In this document: positions 11,762 through 22,898 of the stretch, in pieces
Numbering within the stretch: the stretch's first letter is position 1
How the letters are laid out: each line of letters opens with the position of its first letter
Source of the DNA: Diploscapter coronatus
Lineage: Eukaryota > Nematoda > Chromadorea > Rhabditida > Rhabditidae
Assembly (NCBI GenBank): GCA_964036155.1
Contig: OZ038423.1
Location: 22,893,249 to 22,957,248, forward strand
Direction of reading: 5' to 3'
DNA: 64,000 bases
The notes under the pieces: model-generated
The model's input: only the letters and a program-made list of their open reading frames with translations
Databases searched by the model: none
Told to the model about the DNA's origin: nothing
Translations under genes and position numbers: made by a program

Positions 11762-14700
11762 CTATTTTCCATTAGTCAAATGGTTCTTCGTGTTTAGTTT
11801 ATCGATGGCGTGCGAAATCGACGAGAATTCCATTCGAAGTCTAGCGAAGGCCGCGTCCAAATCAAAGGTTTGCTCGATTACCTGAATTTTGAAGTGCAAC
11901 TATTCATATTCATTAAACTTTAAGATTTGTAGAAAATGCAGAATTATTGAAATTCTATAAGTTTCAATCAATACGCTTAACTATTAACCACTTGAAAATA
12001 AAAATTACGAACGCAATATTGTAGCTAAAATTAAAGTAGCAATTAACTTTACCTCAACCGATTGAGTAAATGGATTGTAAACAACTGAAAATGGTCGTTC
12101 CATCGATAGCGCAAATTGCCTGAAGAAAATGTTTAAGAAAATCAGAATACTGTATTTTACCGCAATTTCATTAAGGCATCCTGAATGCTATTCGCTACGA
12201 AATACAACGGTTGATAGTCGGAATCCTCGTATTTCTGCACGGCAGTAATCGCAGGATCGAATTCCTTATGTTCAGGTACGTCGGAGCAGGCGTGCTGAAT
12301 TTTATAGCGTCTTATTTTGAGATATTTCAGAATTACCATGAGCTCTCCGTATGCTGAAAGAAGACCAGCTCCAATAGCCTTCAGTTTGCCATCCTCTCGA
12401 CACAATCCGAATTCAATTATGAACCTGAAATATTGTAAGCTTCATAATCTTTATTCGAATCAAAATGAAACACTGCAAAACTAATAACTGAAGAGGACTT
12501 GTACAGCGTAATAAACTTGATAAAAATGGATAAAAATTCATGACGACTCTAAATATATAAGTTTCAGGATATTGGGAACCATATAAAAAAGCTGCTTTAA
12601 AGCTAACCCTTTGCGTGAGCTTGAATGATGATGACAATTTTTAAAGTAGAATTAAAATTACCAATAAACTGTTGCAAGTTTTTCGATTTGTTCATCGGTC
12701 GCACCCAGACTCATCAGTCCGATGTCCTGAGACATCTGTGCGATGAGTGGGTCTGCGAACATCGGAACATGGCCGAGCAGTTCGTGGATCAGATCCGGCT
12801 CAGGCGAGTGGTGCGGACTCGCACCGTGTCTCAAATATGTCGTCGTCTGAGATCATTTAGGTTAGTTGATCTTCAGAGGTGTATTTTTTTTATTTTATAA
12901 AATCAGAAATGTTTCACTTTCTGATATTTGAAAGTTAAGAAATAATGATTGTGATGAGAGGATATTCGCTGCTAAATAACTCAACTAATATGAACTTGAA
13001 ATTGAAAATAAAATGTTTCAACAGTTCATATAATCAGATGGTATAGACATAACTGATTATCCGAAAGAGCAAATTGATACGATACCTGAAAAACTCTAAA
13101 AGCTAGGCTAGCCAAGAAGTCTCTAGCAGATAAAAGTCCACTGCAAGGTCGAAGAATGAATCCAGTTTTCTCTAAAATATAAATCTAAAAAATGAATTTA
13201 AAAACTCCTACTTTGTAGATATTCATTGATCCTTCGTAATTGCGGAATTCGATCTGTCGTGATGACTCCTTCGTCTAACAGGAACTGGAGGTTCCTTCTG
13301 AAATCATAGATTTGGGATGATCTTTGAAAAGTTATTAGGAAACTTCTAACTATTTTAAAACAAGAATAGAATAAGAAACTATTCCTTCCCTATTATATCA
13401 CATAGAACGAAGTTTTTGATTGTGAACTTCATTTACAAAACAAAATATATTCCCTTGCCTATAAGTACTGCAGGTATGCGACTCATGTAAGTTGCGGAGT
13501 TTTTCGAATACAGCTTTCCAGGTAGCATGTTCAGCTTCACTATAGTCCACTATGGGAAAGGGTTGACCACTAAATTATCGGCTTTTTATGAAGACCAGCT
13601 TTCAAAGGGTAAAAATTGTCGTACTGCTTATATTGCGAAGCTTGATCATTGAGAAATTTTCTTCTAGCGATGTAAACATCGTCGCCATTGCCCTGAAATA
13701 GCAATCTTTAAAAAAAAAAATCAACTTTTTATTGTTTTACCGGATGCCTCGGATCGGTCGTAGGTTCATACTTAGTTACACAATTTGAGCACTTATCCAA
13801 TTCGCTAATATGACGAGGGAACCAGGGGACTGAAATCGTAGTATATTTGAGGCTTCTTATGATTCAAATTTATCATAACCTGGAACTTTCACGAAACTAT
13901 TACGTTACTGTTTTTGATCCAAATCTGGCACTGGCTCTCGCTTTTCTCATTAGTCTCTAGATTTCAACTTTCTCTAGCCTCTTGAGATGAAATATGGAAA
14001 ACGGATTATTCCAAAGGAGAAAGTTGTGACTGTTGTCGAGTTATATTTCTAAACTCAACATACTATCACTATGCTACAGTCACCTTACTTTGTACGACAG
14101 CTAAAGCTAGATGCGCCGAAGAAAGGAGAAGCGAGAGAACGTTTGAAGATGGGAGAGCAAATGAGAAGCTAGAAAATTGAAAACCAGGGCCAGATTTGTA
14201 TGTAAAACAGTGTAATAAATGATGGAATAATTTCATAATGGCACATAATTTCCAAAATTGATAAAGCGATTACTATCAGCATGAGGATCCCTTTTGTAAA
14301 GCGCGAAATTCGTGAGTTGATTGTGTTCCTGGATGAGATTCGATGCGGCACCGATCAACTCATCTTTGGTGCCGTCACAGTCCGCTAAGACGTCGAATTC
14401 TGGAGTTTAGTTTAAATGGGTTTCAAATAAAAAGAAGATGATCTTCAGAGTTTTAATTGATGCTCTCAAAATTGTGCATGCTGACTTTTGATCAAAGTCA
14501 ATTATAGACGATATCAAAATTCCGGCGTTCTTTTAGAAACTAGGTCGATTTGAATGTTTCGCAGCATGACGAAATATTGTGCATGGCTAGGAGATGGTGA
14601 AGAAATGCTCTCCCACATCGCATATTATTTCTTCACGTTGCGTTGTTTGATTACTATGAAGAGTCTTTGTTCAAGAAAGGACAATAAATTACCTTCGATC

Positions 14701-16301
14701 TCTTCGGTCGAGTTTCTCTTCTTCTTCGACCTTCTAGTCTCCAAATGGTTCAGAGAAATGCCGCACGCGTGAAACGACTTCACGATAGCGCCAATGAACT
14801 CCGGTAAAGGAGCTGAATTTTGACAATTTCCGAAATAACTAAAATTGCTAGAAACTTGAAAAGATCGTAACGCCGTAACACCGCAGTTTATGCGAAACAG
14901 AATGGAAAAATACTCTCTACCCTATCCCCTCTACTCTGTCTTATCCCCTTTACTTATCGCATGCTGCGATGCTACGATACTTTCAAACTGTCTAAATTAT
15001 CCATAAGTCCCTACTTTTCGAAGCTAGCAAAGTGAAAATAAAGGTTTTCCCGATGAACTCATAGGGATCTAGCAGGAATAGATCCTTCTCGAAGGTGGGC
15101 AGGAAGTTTGCATACATATTGAAATTGTAGACAGTTAAAATCGAGAGAAGTTTGCAAGGGAAAAACGCCTAGAACCGTCTCTTCCGGGTTCAAAATATAC
15201 GTGTGAGGCGATGGCACTAGTGGAATTGTTGAATTTTTCGAAATAGTGTAGTGAAAAAGTCGAACATTTGCCATCGAGTTGCACGAATTGCACGAACCGG
15301 TTCGAATTAGTGTCTTTAAGATCTGAGGTTCATGTCCTTCATGTTCTACGAGTTTTTACACTCGCCATCAAAACTATCAAATACGATTTTTCCCCCGATT
15401 TTTGTTGTTTGAGGAAGAGCTAGCACGCATGTGATTTTAGGTCGAAAGAAGTTAAAGATGAAATCTGGAAGCGAAAAGGCGCTTGTGGAACGGTTTCAAA
15501 CTTTAGCATCGTTATTTTTCCTGAGAACCAATTCTAATACAATGAATAGTCAGTCTGACTGACTAATAAAGGTGTAAAATGCATCTACTTTAAAAGCTCG
15601 AATTGTGAAGTTCATGTACTTCTACTCTGCTCTCACAACCCCCTTTGAGGTGGTCTTTTATTGGAGGATGGACTTCTATTTTTCAATGTTCCTCAGAAGG
15701 TGGCTTCAATTAGAGGCTTCATCGTAACCATCATTTTATACAATTTCGGAAGATAATAAATGCGTTCAAGGATAAATCATGTCTCACAATTTGAAGAAGT
15801 TTAATTTCAAGCTACTTTGCATAAACTCAGAATGAACCTGAACTCGACAAAAGTGCCGCAAAGCGTATTCTTTCATTGCCATCGGCAGCCCAGATCAACT
15901 CAATTCCTTCATCATTCAGTTTTTGCAGAATCTAAATTTAAAAACAAACTAGAATAGAATAAGAAATGAACCTGTTTTCCTCTGAGCATGCCCGACTCCA
16001 GCTCATTTCGATGGTTGATGGTCCTCTGTCGTCGTAGGGCATTGAAATGTTGGGTCTCACAACTCGCCTAAAATATTTTGGCAATTTTGAATTTAAGTTC
16101 AATTACGATATCTTCTATTAACCATTCCTTTACTCTTTATTTGGAGCTATGAATATTTTTGAATCATATTTCAAAAATAATAAAAAATTGAGAGTTAGAA
16201 AATAATTTCATCCATCATACCTGGTGCACCAGGCTGAAGTTCCTGGGTCTCGCAGCGACTTTCGGCCTTCCGGGTGGCTTGACTTCATTAACTTCAGTCA
16301 T
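11762..16301 (-). CDS. cat-2: Tyrosine 3-monooxygenase (tyrosine hydroxylase), CAT-2-like
   Basis: Fifteen exons on the minus strand: 16221-16301, 15972-16067, 15838-15931, 14693-14812, 14274-14399, 13741-13829, 13625-13692, 13459-13569, 13212-13297, 13086-13171, 12662-12846, 12337-12424, 12161-12294, 12053-12119, 11762-11881; 516 aa, phases close. The enzyme makes L-DOPA from tyrosine with tetrahydrobiopterin and iron, the first step to dopamine. The N-terminus has a basic LRRQRT segment (regulatory tail), then an ACT-like regulatory domain ([14 protein letters not shown]...HLETRR). The catalytic domain begins [13 protein letters not shown] and holds the iron ligands His340 and His345 (HELLGHVPM) and Glu385 (WFIIEFGL), spaced 5 and 40 as in mammalian TH. 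SELDKC, the FDP...AVQKYED region and YFV favour TH over Phe or Trp hydroxylase. Intron 13298-13458 ends at a normal AG before it, while the next-exon donor at 13457-13458 reads GC. Expression should be dopaminergic, by homology. Confidence 0.94.
14119..14205 (+). repeat. Dispersed repeat, copy in a cat-2 intron
   Basis: This stretch shares a roughly 80% similar core (GAAGCGAGAGAA..., then AATGAGAAGCTAGAAAA..., then CAGGGCCAGATTTG) with two copies near 52181-52265 (inverted) and 52409-52471. It lies in the intron between 14274 and 13830 or its flank. No coding capacity. Confidence 0.55.
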
Positions 16302-17931
16302 TGTTCAAACTTCTAGAATGTTGTATTGTAAATGACTGACTACTTGAGACGAGGTGAAAGGAGCGTCTCTTTCTCCCCTCTCCCCTGTGGGCCTCGGATA
16401 CGCGAGAGACGGGCATTTGTTCATTATGTGTTCTATTTTTCTTTTTCTTTTTTTTTGCCTTTTTAAGAGCAATTAGTGATAATTAATCGAGTAATTTTTA
16501 TCAGTGTCGATAGAGGAAAATAATTGCCACCAAATGCCTGTTACGAAAATCTGGTTAAATTCGATGAAAGAACAATGCAAAACGATAGCAATAAAAAGAA
16601 TTGCCAAATGAACGAATGCTGTCAACGCGCGCATTTCGAGGCTCAAAGGTGGGGGAAAGAAACACTCCTTTTATCTCGTCTCAAATAGTCAGTCATTCAC
16701 AATAATCTAAAATCAAATTATTTTCAAAAATCAATACATTTTATAAAATAACAGTGTCTATCTAAAAATGCTCGTTTCCTGGGGACCTTTCTCGAGTGAA
16801 ATTGCGACATTTCCGACAGGTTTTTCGCAATTCAGAGCGAAATTATCCCCACCGGAATTGAGGGCTATGTTATAACATAGGACGAGAGGTTTCCTCATAT
16901 CTCTGAAAAATTCTGGTTATCCGGTATAAACCTCAGATAATCGTTTCCGGTATACCCGGCTTTCTTTCCTGCTACTTGCTTGTGCCCACTTTCTTTATTC
17001 CATAAAGAAAAACCTTGGACTTTATATGCCAGGCAGTCTTCTTAAGCTATCATTCAGCCCACAATAATAAGTGATGTTTTTTAGAGCCATGCAAAGTTTT
17101 AGTATGTTTTAATAAATTTACAAATCAACTCGTTTGTAAATTATTTTGGATATTCGTAAGAAAGTTTCTCTAGCAAAATTTATTTATCCATTTTAGACGG
17201 TAAATGTGTTGTAAAACAAATATACCATAAAGTCGACTGATCTAATTAAACAAAATGTAACGTCTTATCAAAAAAAGAAATCATATCATATCACTGTATG
17301 TACGGTACTTATATATAATTTGAGAAAATTTTGAATCAATTAACATTTAAATAGATAAAACTGGCAAACATCGACTTTGCAAAACTAGAGAGAGTTTTTG
17401 TAAAATTTGGAAAAAGTTAATTTCCAAAAAAAATCTGATTTTCCAAATTTCTCGGGTTTGATAAATCATTTAGGTAATGAAAATCTTGAGAAAGCTAGGA
17501 TAAAAGTATAATTTTATCATTGATTTGATCGATTTCGATCACGCATTTCAACTCAAAAAGAAGTCGCTCAGATGTGATGGCGATTCTGAAAATTAATCTT
17601 TTATAGAGAACAATTTTTATAGGTTTCAACAAAACTGGATTAATTGCAAGTAGTTCGATATTCGATGACGTTACCACCTTGAACATAATTCTATGGACAA
17701 TAATTTTTCTTGCTGATCAAAATTATATCCCGCTAAAGCTTAGGGATACTGTATCCTTTTTGGAGTACTGTAAACACGCATGACAAGTTATTTATAGAAT
17801 GCTGTATTTATTTTATGTAACTATATTTCATTCCAACAACAATAGGAAATCCATCTTTAATTCTAAGGATACTGTAACTTTATTTTCTAGGATTACTGTA
17901 ATCTACAGTATACCTGCATTTGCTGATCTAG
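16302..17931. promoter_or_regulatory. cat-2: Upstream region of cat-2
   Basis: 1.6 kb between the cat-2 start and the end of sod-1; both genes are on the minus strand, so this should hold the cat-2 promoter. There is a poly-pyrimidine tract at 16436-16457 and generally AT-rich sequence. No exon or RNA gene is seen. I cannot point to a specific transcription-factor site. Confidence 0.4.
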
Positions 17932-19563
17932 TCACTCCTGGGGCGCAGCGAGAGCGATGACACCGCAGGCGAGACGCGCGCCCGCGTTGCCCGTCTTCAG
18001 CGACTCCTCCTTCTTGTCGCCCTCGCCTTTGCCTAAAAAATGACAAAATTTGATGTTTCGAGAAATTTCAGGAGTTTCACTTTATCTTCAAGTGAATCCC
18101 TGATTGTAGGTGTTCATTATTCAGAGAAAACTAAGCTTCAGAATACAAATTGCGACTGCCACTTGGTGCCTTCAAATAATTCGCGATTGAAAGCTTTCTA
18201 TTCCAAAATCATATAAATTTGATAAGTTTCAAGTATTTTCATGATTTTCAGTTCCTCTTTTCTACTTCTACACCCTCATTTCCAATTCAAATTTACAAGA
18301 CAAATCAAAATCAAAAATAATAGGCAAGTCGTACCCAAATCGTCCTCTCCGGCGTGAACGACGAGAGACCTGCCGACGATGGAGTTTTGTCCGTACAGAG
18401 TGGCCAACTTGTCGGTCATGTCGATGTGCGCCACTCCGTCCGCCTCTGCAATCACGTTGCCCAAATCGCCAACATGACGCACCTCGCACTGCAAAAAATA
18501 AAATAAATTTCTTCACCGTTTAAATTATTTCAACACTATTTTACTATGAAATCTTGGAAGTGGCGAAAAGTTCGAAGTTCATACATTTTATCAACGTTAT
18601 TTCTCCTGAAAGCTGGATGAAACTTCGAAAAATATTGCTTCTGAAATGAAAACGATATCTTGGGAAACTCATCGAATTGAATGCGAAAATGTTGATAAAG
18701 ATGAAAAATGGCGGAATTTTGAAAAAGGACATTTTGCATTATTTTTTAATAGTCTGTTCCGACTCACGCAGGGTCCTCCATGAGTCTTCCCGAACGGGTT
18801 GAAGTGCGGTCCGGCCGAGGTGCAGCCGTTGGTCGAATCGCCGTACTGCAATATTACGTTTTTTTCAGTTTTTAAAAGCAATTTTATTTTATTTGAAAGC
18901 AGGAAAATATGCAAATTGTCGTTTTATTTTCGTCTTTTCCAATTTTATTGAATGCTAGGGAAATATGATAATCCTACCTGGTGGATGTGGAATCCGTGTT
19001 TGCCGGGCGCGAGTCCCGTGATTTCGCCCTTGATCGTGAGCGGCTCCGACTCGGTCTTCTGGAAATTCACAAGTTTCATTCTTAAAAAAATTCTCCAAGT
19101 CACTTATTCCATTTTTTAGCATGATAATGCCTGTTTGATATTTGCAACTAGTTACGATATTTTTGAAGAAAAATGATAATTGTTAGATAATTAAATGTTC
19201 CTACCTGAGTGAACCAAATGGCTCCAGTGACTCCCTGATCACCTCTGAGAACGGCCACAGCGCGGTTGCTCATTTTGGAAGAAGCTTCGACCTGCAAAAC
19301 ATGCAAAATGCAACTTCGAAACTCTCGATTTTAATCTCGGAAACACGTCAAAAGAGCAGACTACAATGTAGTGCAGAGGTAAGTCATCAGGCACAGAAAG
19401 CACATTAGTTTTGACAAAAATCTATAGATTTGCAGCTTTCAGAGAACTAAGTTTCAAGAACTTTCTAGATCACGGCAACTTTGAGAACTTTAGTTTGGGA
19501 ACATTTCCTGAGAACCTGGGGAAAGATGAGACGCTGCAGTTGCTCGAGGACGCTGAGGATCAT
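17932..19563 (-). CDS. sod-1: Cu/Zn superoxide dismutase with upstream leader exon
   Basis: Exons on the minus strand: 19516-19563, 19205-19291, 18978-19058, 18768-18845, 18335-18488, 17932-18032; 182 aa from the upstream ATG, or 160 aa from the internal ATG at 19271-19273 ([11 protein letters not shown]). It converts superoxide to hydrogen peroxide and oxygen. All metal ligands are visible: HGFHIHQ (Cu), GPHFNP (bridging His), THGGP, RHVGD with the Zn Asp, and [22 protein letters not shown] near the end carries the disulphide Cys. The first exon encodes [16 protein letters not shown], followed by VEASSKM; C. elegans SOD-1 has a matching leader (..NAIFPQVEAAQKM), so the leader is probably real. 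Two adjacent Cys (GGPC/CEVRH) straddle an intron. Cytosolic by family, with the leader form possibly differing. Confidence 0.94.
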
Positions 19564-20393
19564 CGGTCGCCGAACCTGGGTTCAGAAGCGAAAATGACGT
19601 GAGAAACGTTAGCGCTGAACAGAAAAGTCAGAATTTCAAAGAAAAAAATAAATTATTTGAAAACTTTCACGCAAAAATAGGAAAAGTTCGCACGATTTTC
19701 ATGTGTGGAAGCTCTAGAAAGTTTATAGAATCTTCTGGAACAGAAATCGATAAATATTGAAAATAACATCACCGAAACTCGCGAAAAGATTGAGAAATGA
19801 ATGATGTAATCGTCATCTTTTCAAATAAGCAAGTGGCCAAAAAGAGCGAGAGATAAACATCGGCAACAAAGGCGTGGTCTCTGCAAAAGCGCCGCTCGAA
19901 AATAAAACAGGTATCAAACGCGGTAAAATTATCAGTTCAAAGATCTCAAGTAAAGAAAAAATCAAAATATGTTTTTTTTCACAAAAACAATAAACTCCAA
20001 TCGATCAGTCAAATAATACCTGCGTAATTGATAAGGAAAGAGATCACAAAATGCCGAAAATGAATACCCGAGAATTTCTGCACGAATAGCGTAGTTGACA
20101 AGGACATTGTTTGACAAAAACCGTCGAAAACAGTAATTCAAAAAAGTGAAATGCACATTCGACATGAATTTATCGTAATTCTAAATTTGAAGAGTTACTC
20201 TAAAGTCGAATCATCAGAAAGGTAAGCCTTCAAATTTGTAGAGGAAAAGTCGTAAAATTTCAGAGAACAAATAGGGGAAAAACTACCGCAATCTTTAGTT
20301 CCGAGATGTCGACCAATTTCAGAAAGGAAAGATGCCATAGATCAAGAAAAATTAAACAATTACCATAATTTCTAAAATCCAGGGCAGAAGGGC
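19564..20393. promoter_or_regulatory. sod-1: Upstream region of sod-1
   Basis: About 0.8 kb between the sod-1 leader exon and the end of the next minus-strand gene. AT-rich, with no supported exon. It should include the sod-1 promoter and the 3' flank of the 20394-22405 gene. Confidence 0.4.
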
Positions 20394-22405
20394 CTATTTC
20401 AGGACGGGATTTATGTAGACGGTGCCGAGTCGAGGCGTGTCGACGGACGGCATCGGCAACACCACGTTCAGGGTTTCGATAATTGGCACTGTGTCCTGGG
20501 GAAAAATTGAATTTATTGGAAAATTTACCAGTGTTAGAAACCTTATAAAACATGAAAACATCATAATCGAGTGCGAGCACGCGCCTCCATCCCCTTTCCT
20601 TTCCGAACGGAAAATAACGGAAAAGAAGAGACAAGTAAAGTCATGGCGTAGAAACGGGCCCTGCTTCTCTTTGAAGGAGAGGAATGAATTGGAAGGAGGA
20701 TGAAAGTGTGTGTACGAAGAGAAAGAAAATACTACTTAGAACTAAACAAATTCGAGTTTTATTCCAGAAAATAAACTAATCTCAATTTTTTCCGAAAATT
20801 ATGCTTTTATATCCAACCTGATTTTCGATTCTGGAGTTTTCCCCGGAATTGGAGGTGGATGGCGAGTCGGCGAGTCTCGAACTGGTGCGTGACAGGGCCG
20901 AGGAGCGACGTTTCTTCGCTTCGACCGGGCGAAGCATCAGTTCGTTCGAGGATAGCCGGGAAAATGTCGCACCGAATGCACTGAAATTATTTTCTTGCTA
21001 TTTTGAAAACTTAATTAAATTTCTCTGAAAGAAAAAACCTTGGAAAATATCCTGAAAAAGTCAATTTATAACTATTCTGAAATAAATTAAGTTCAAAAAT
21101 AATGAAATAAAAATGTTATCAGAAAATTAGAAAAACGGTTTGCCTTTGAAGAAAAATGATTTCTTTACCTGAGATTCTCAACGACCTCTACTTTCCCCGT
21201 CTTCAGGAACCTGTCATGTTTGGCCGTCACCCGGACGCTGTCCACCACACGGAGGTCCTGCTCGAAACGAGCTGAAATCAAAATTGTCATATTAATTTCT
21301 TTCAAAAGAAAAATTATACTTTTGTGCATGAAAAAATAGACGAACCTGTGATTTTAAAATAAAAATTTAAAAACTACCGGCGATCGGATGAAGCGTCTTC
21401 CTGCGCAGTTTGACTTTCATGCGTGAGTCATCGAACGGAAAGACATCGTCGGACTGAAATTAAAGAAAATAATAATCAAGAAAAATTATGGAATAAATTT
21501 TCTCCGAAAAAATACCTGAACGGATTCGTTCTGGAACAGCGAAGAATTGTCGGACGACTTCGCGAACAAATCGTTCAATGACGAATGGTCTTCTTCCTGA
21601 AATATAACCATTAGAGAATCATAAAGATTCAGTAATCATTCTCAAAATGATTGTATTCTTTAATTGAAGCGCACCCCCAAAATGCCAGAATTACCCATTA
21701 CCCAACTTAAGTTATCTCAGGAAGATCTTATGATGTTCTTTAGGGTGTGTAGAATTGATTTAGTCTCGATTTGAAGTAATTACAGTCACTAGATGATGAG
21801 TTATAACGGTTTGAAAAATCGGATTTTTCGAAAATTAGAGTTGAAAAGTAGGAGGGCATGCCTTTGAATTAGAGGGAATACGGTATATAAAAATGTCGAA
21901 AATCTAGTCACTTTCTTATTAAAATTGCATTCATCTTTTCCAAAAAATCGTGATAAAATGAACAAAACTAATACTTATGTTTTAATCTCATCAAAACTCT
22001 AGTAATCCATTTTTTTAGAAAAAAAAAGAACATGAAATTTACCAATTCGTCACCCGTATCGCTGTCGATGGAGACGTCGAGTCGGCCGCCGTTCGACGAC
22101 GTCTCGATTTTCGGCAGATCGTCCTTCACGAATGGCATTAGTTCCTGAACACCATTAAATAATTAGGCAACTATCTCCTAATTAACCCACTTTAGTTAAT
22201 TAATCAATAATCTTCTGATTATCGAGAAAATTTAGAGATAATTGGTCAATTATCCAATCAATTATTCCAATTATTGCCAATTAAGATTAACTACCTCGAT
22301 TTTGACTTCGTCCTCGGGTGGCGAGTCTTCGATGTCAATTTCCGCGTCGTTGCAGTAGGGCTTCCATCGTACGCTGCTGCCTTTGCGACGACGATGTTTG
22401 GGCAT
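20394..22405 (-). CDS. Unknown, probably nuclear charged protein
   Basis: Seven exons on the minus strand: 22295-22405, 22043-22144, 21516-21596, 21378-21453, 21169-21271, 20818-20980, 20394-20495; phases close, 245 aa. The start MPKHRRRKGSSVRWKPY is strongly basic, followed by an acidic stretch (DIEDSPPEDEVKIE) and a Ser/Asp-rich segment (SIDSDTGDELEEDHSS). A middle part (RMKVKLRRKTLHPIAG, then ARFEQDLRVVDSVRV) is more ordered-looking. Next comes AKKRRSSALSRTSSRLADSP, which resembles a nuclear localisation signal with phosphorylatable serines. The alternating basic and acidic disorder suggests a chromatin or transcription-related protein, but this is inference and I recognise no domain. Confidence 0.75.
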
Positions 22406-22898
22406 TTTTCGCTGAAAATCAATAATTTTCAACAAAAAAGTAGAAAAAATGATCAAAATTGGCGGAAAATGTGTGAAACGCACAAAAGACTCATTTCTCG
22501 TGAGAAAACACGGTCTTATGAATCTTATTCCTTAATGGCGTCCTGCGACTATGTTCGAAGTCGAGGAAAAGAAATACCTGCGAAAATGGATGATCGTTCA
22601 AAACGAATGCATGAAAACGGGGAATTACTCGCTCAATCGTCAACATCTGCACGATTGCACGGAGATGCACGACGACGCAGCAAGGCTGCAGATGGACGAC
22701 GGGGCTAAAGCCTAGCCATAAAAAACATAAGGTCGTGAAAAGCAAAGAAAAAAGTAAGCAGGTGGTTGTAAGCGATGAGTGAAAGAAAATCGAAAAAGTT
22801 CATTACCACTGACTCCTTCGTCGAAACTGCGTTTTTTTTATCGATTTTCTTTATTTTTCGACGATTTTCTCAGGTTAAAATATCTCTTCCAGGGTATC
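22406..22898. promoter_or_regulatory. Divergent intergenic region
   Basis: About 0.5 kb between the minus-strand unknown gene and the plus-strand F-box gene. It should carry both promoters. A CTCTTCCAG acceptor ends at about 22892, seven bases before the F-box ATG, and could be a trans-splice site. Confidence 0.4.

Noticed and set aside
20260..20634. 124-aa minus-strand ORF
   Set aside because: It overlaps the last exon of the 20394-22405 gene in another frame; the exon frame is required by phase.
22274..22708. 144-aa plus-strand ORF
   Set aside because: Antisense shadow of the first exon of the 20394-22405 gene plus promoter sequence.
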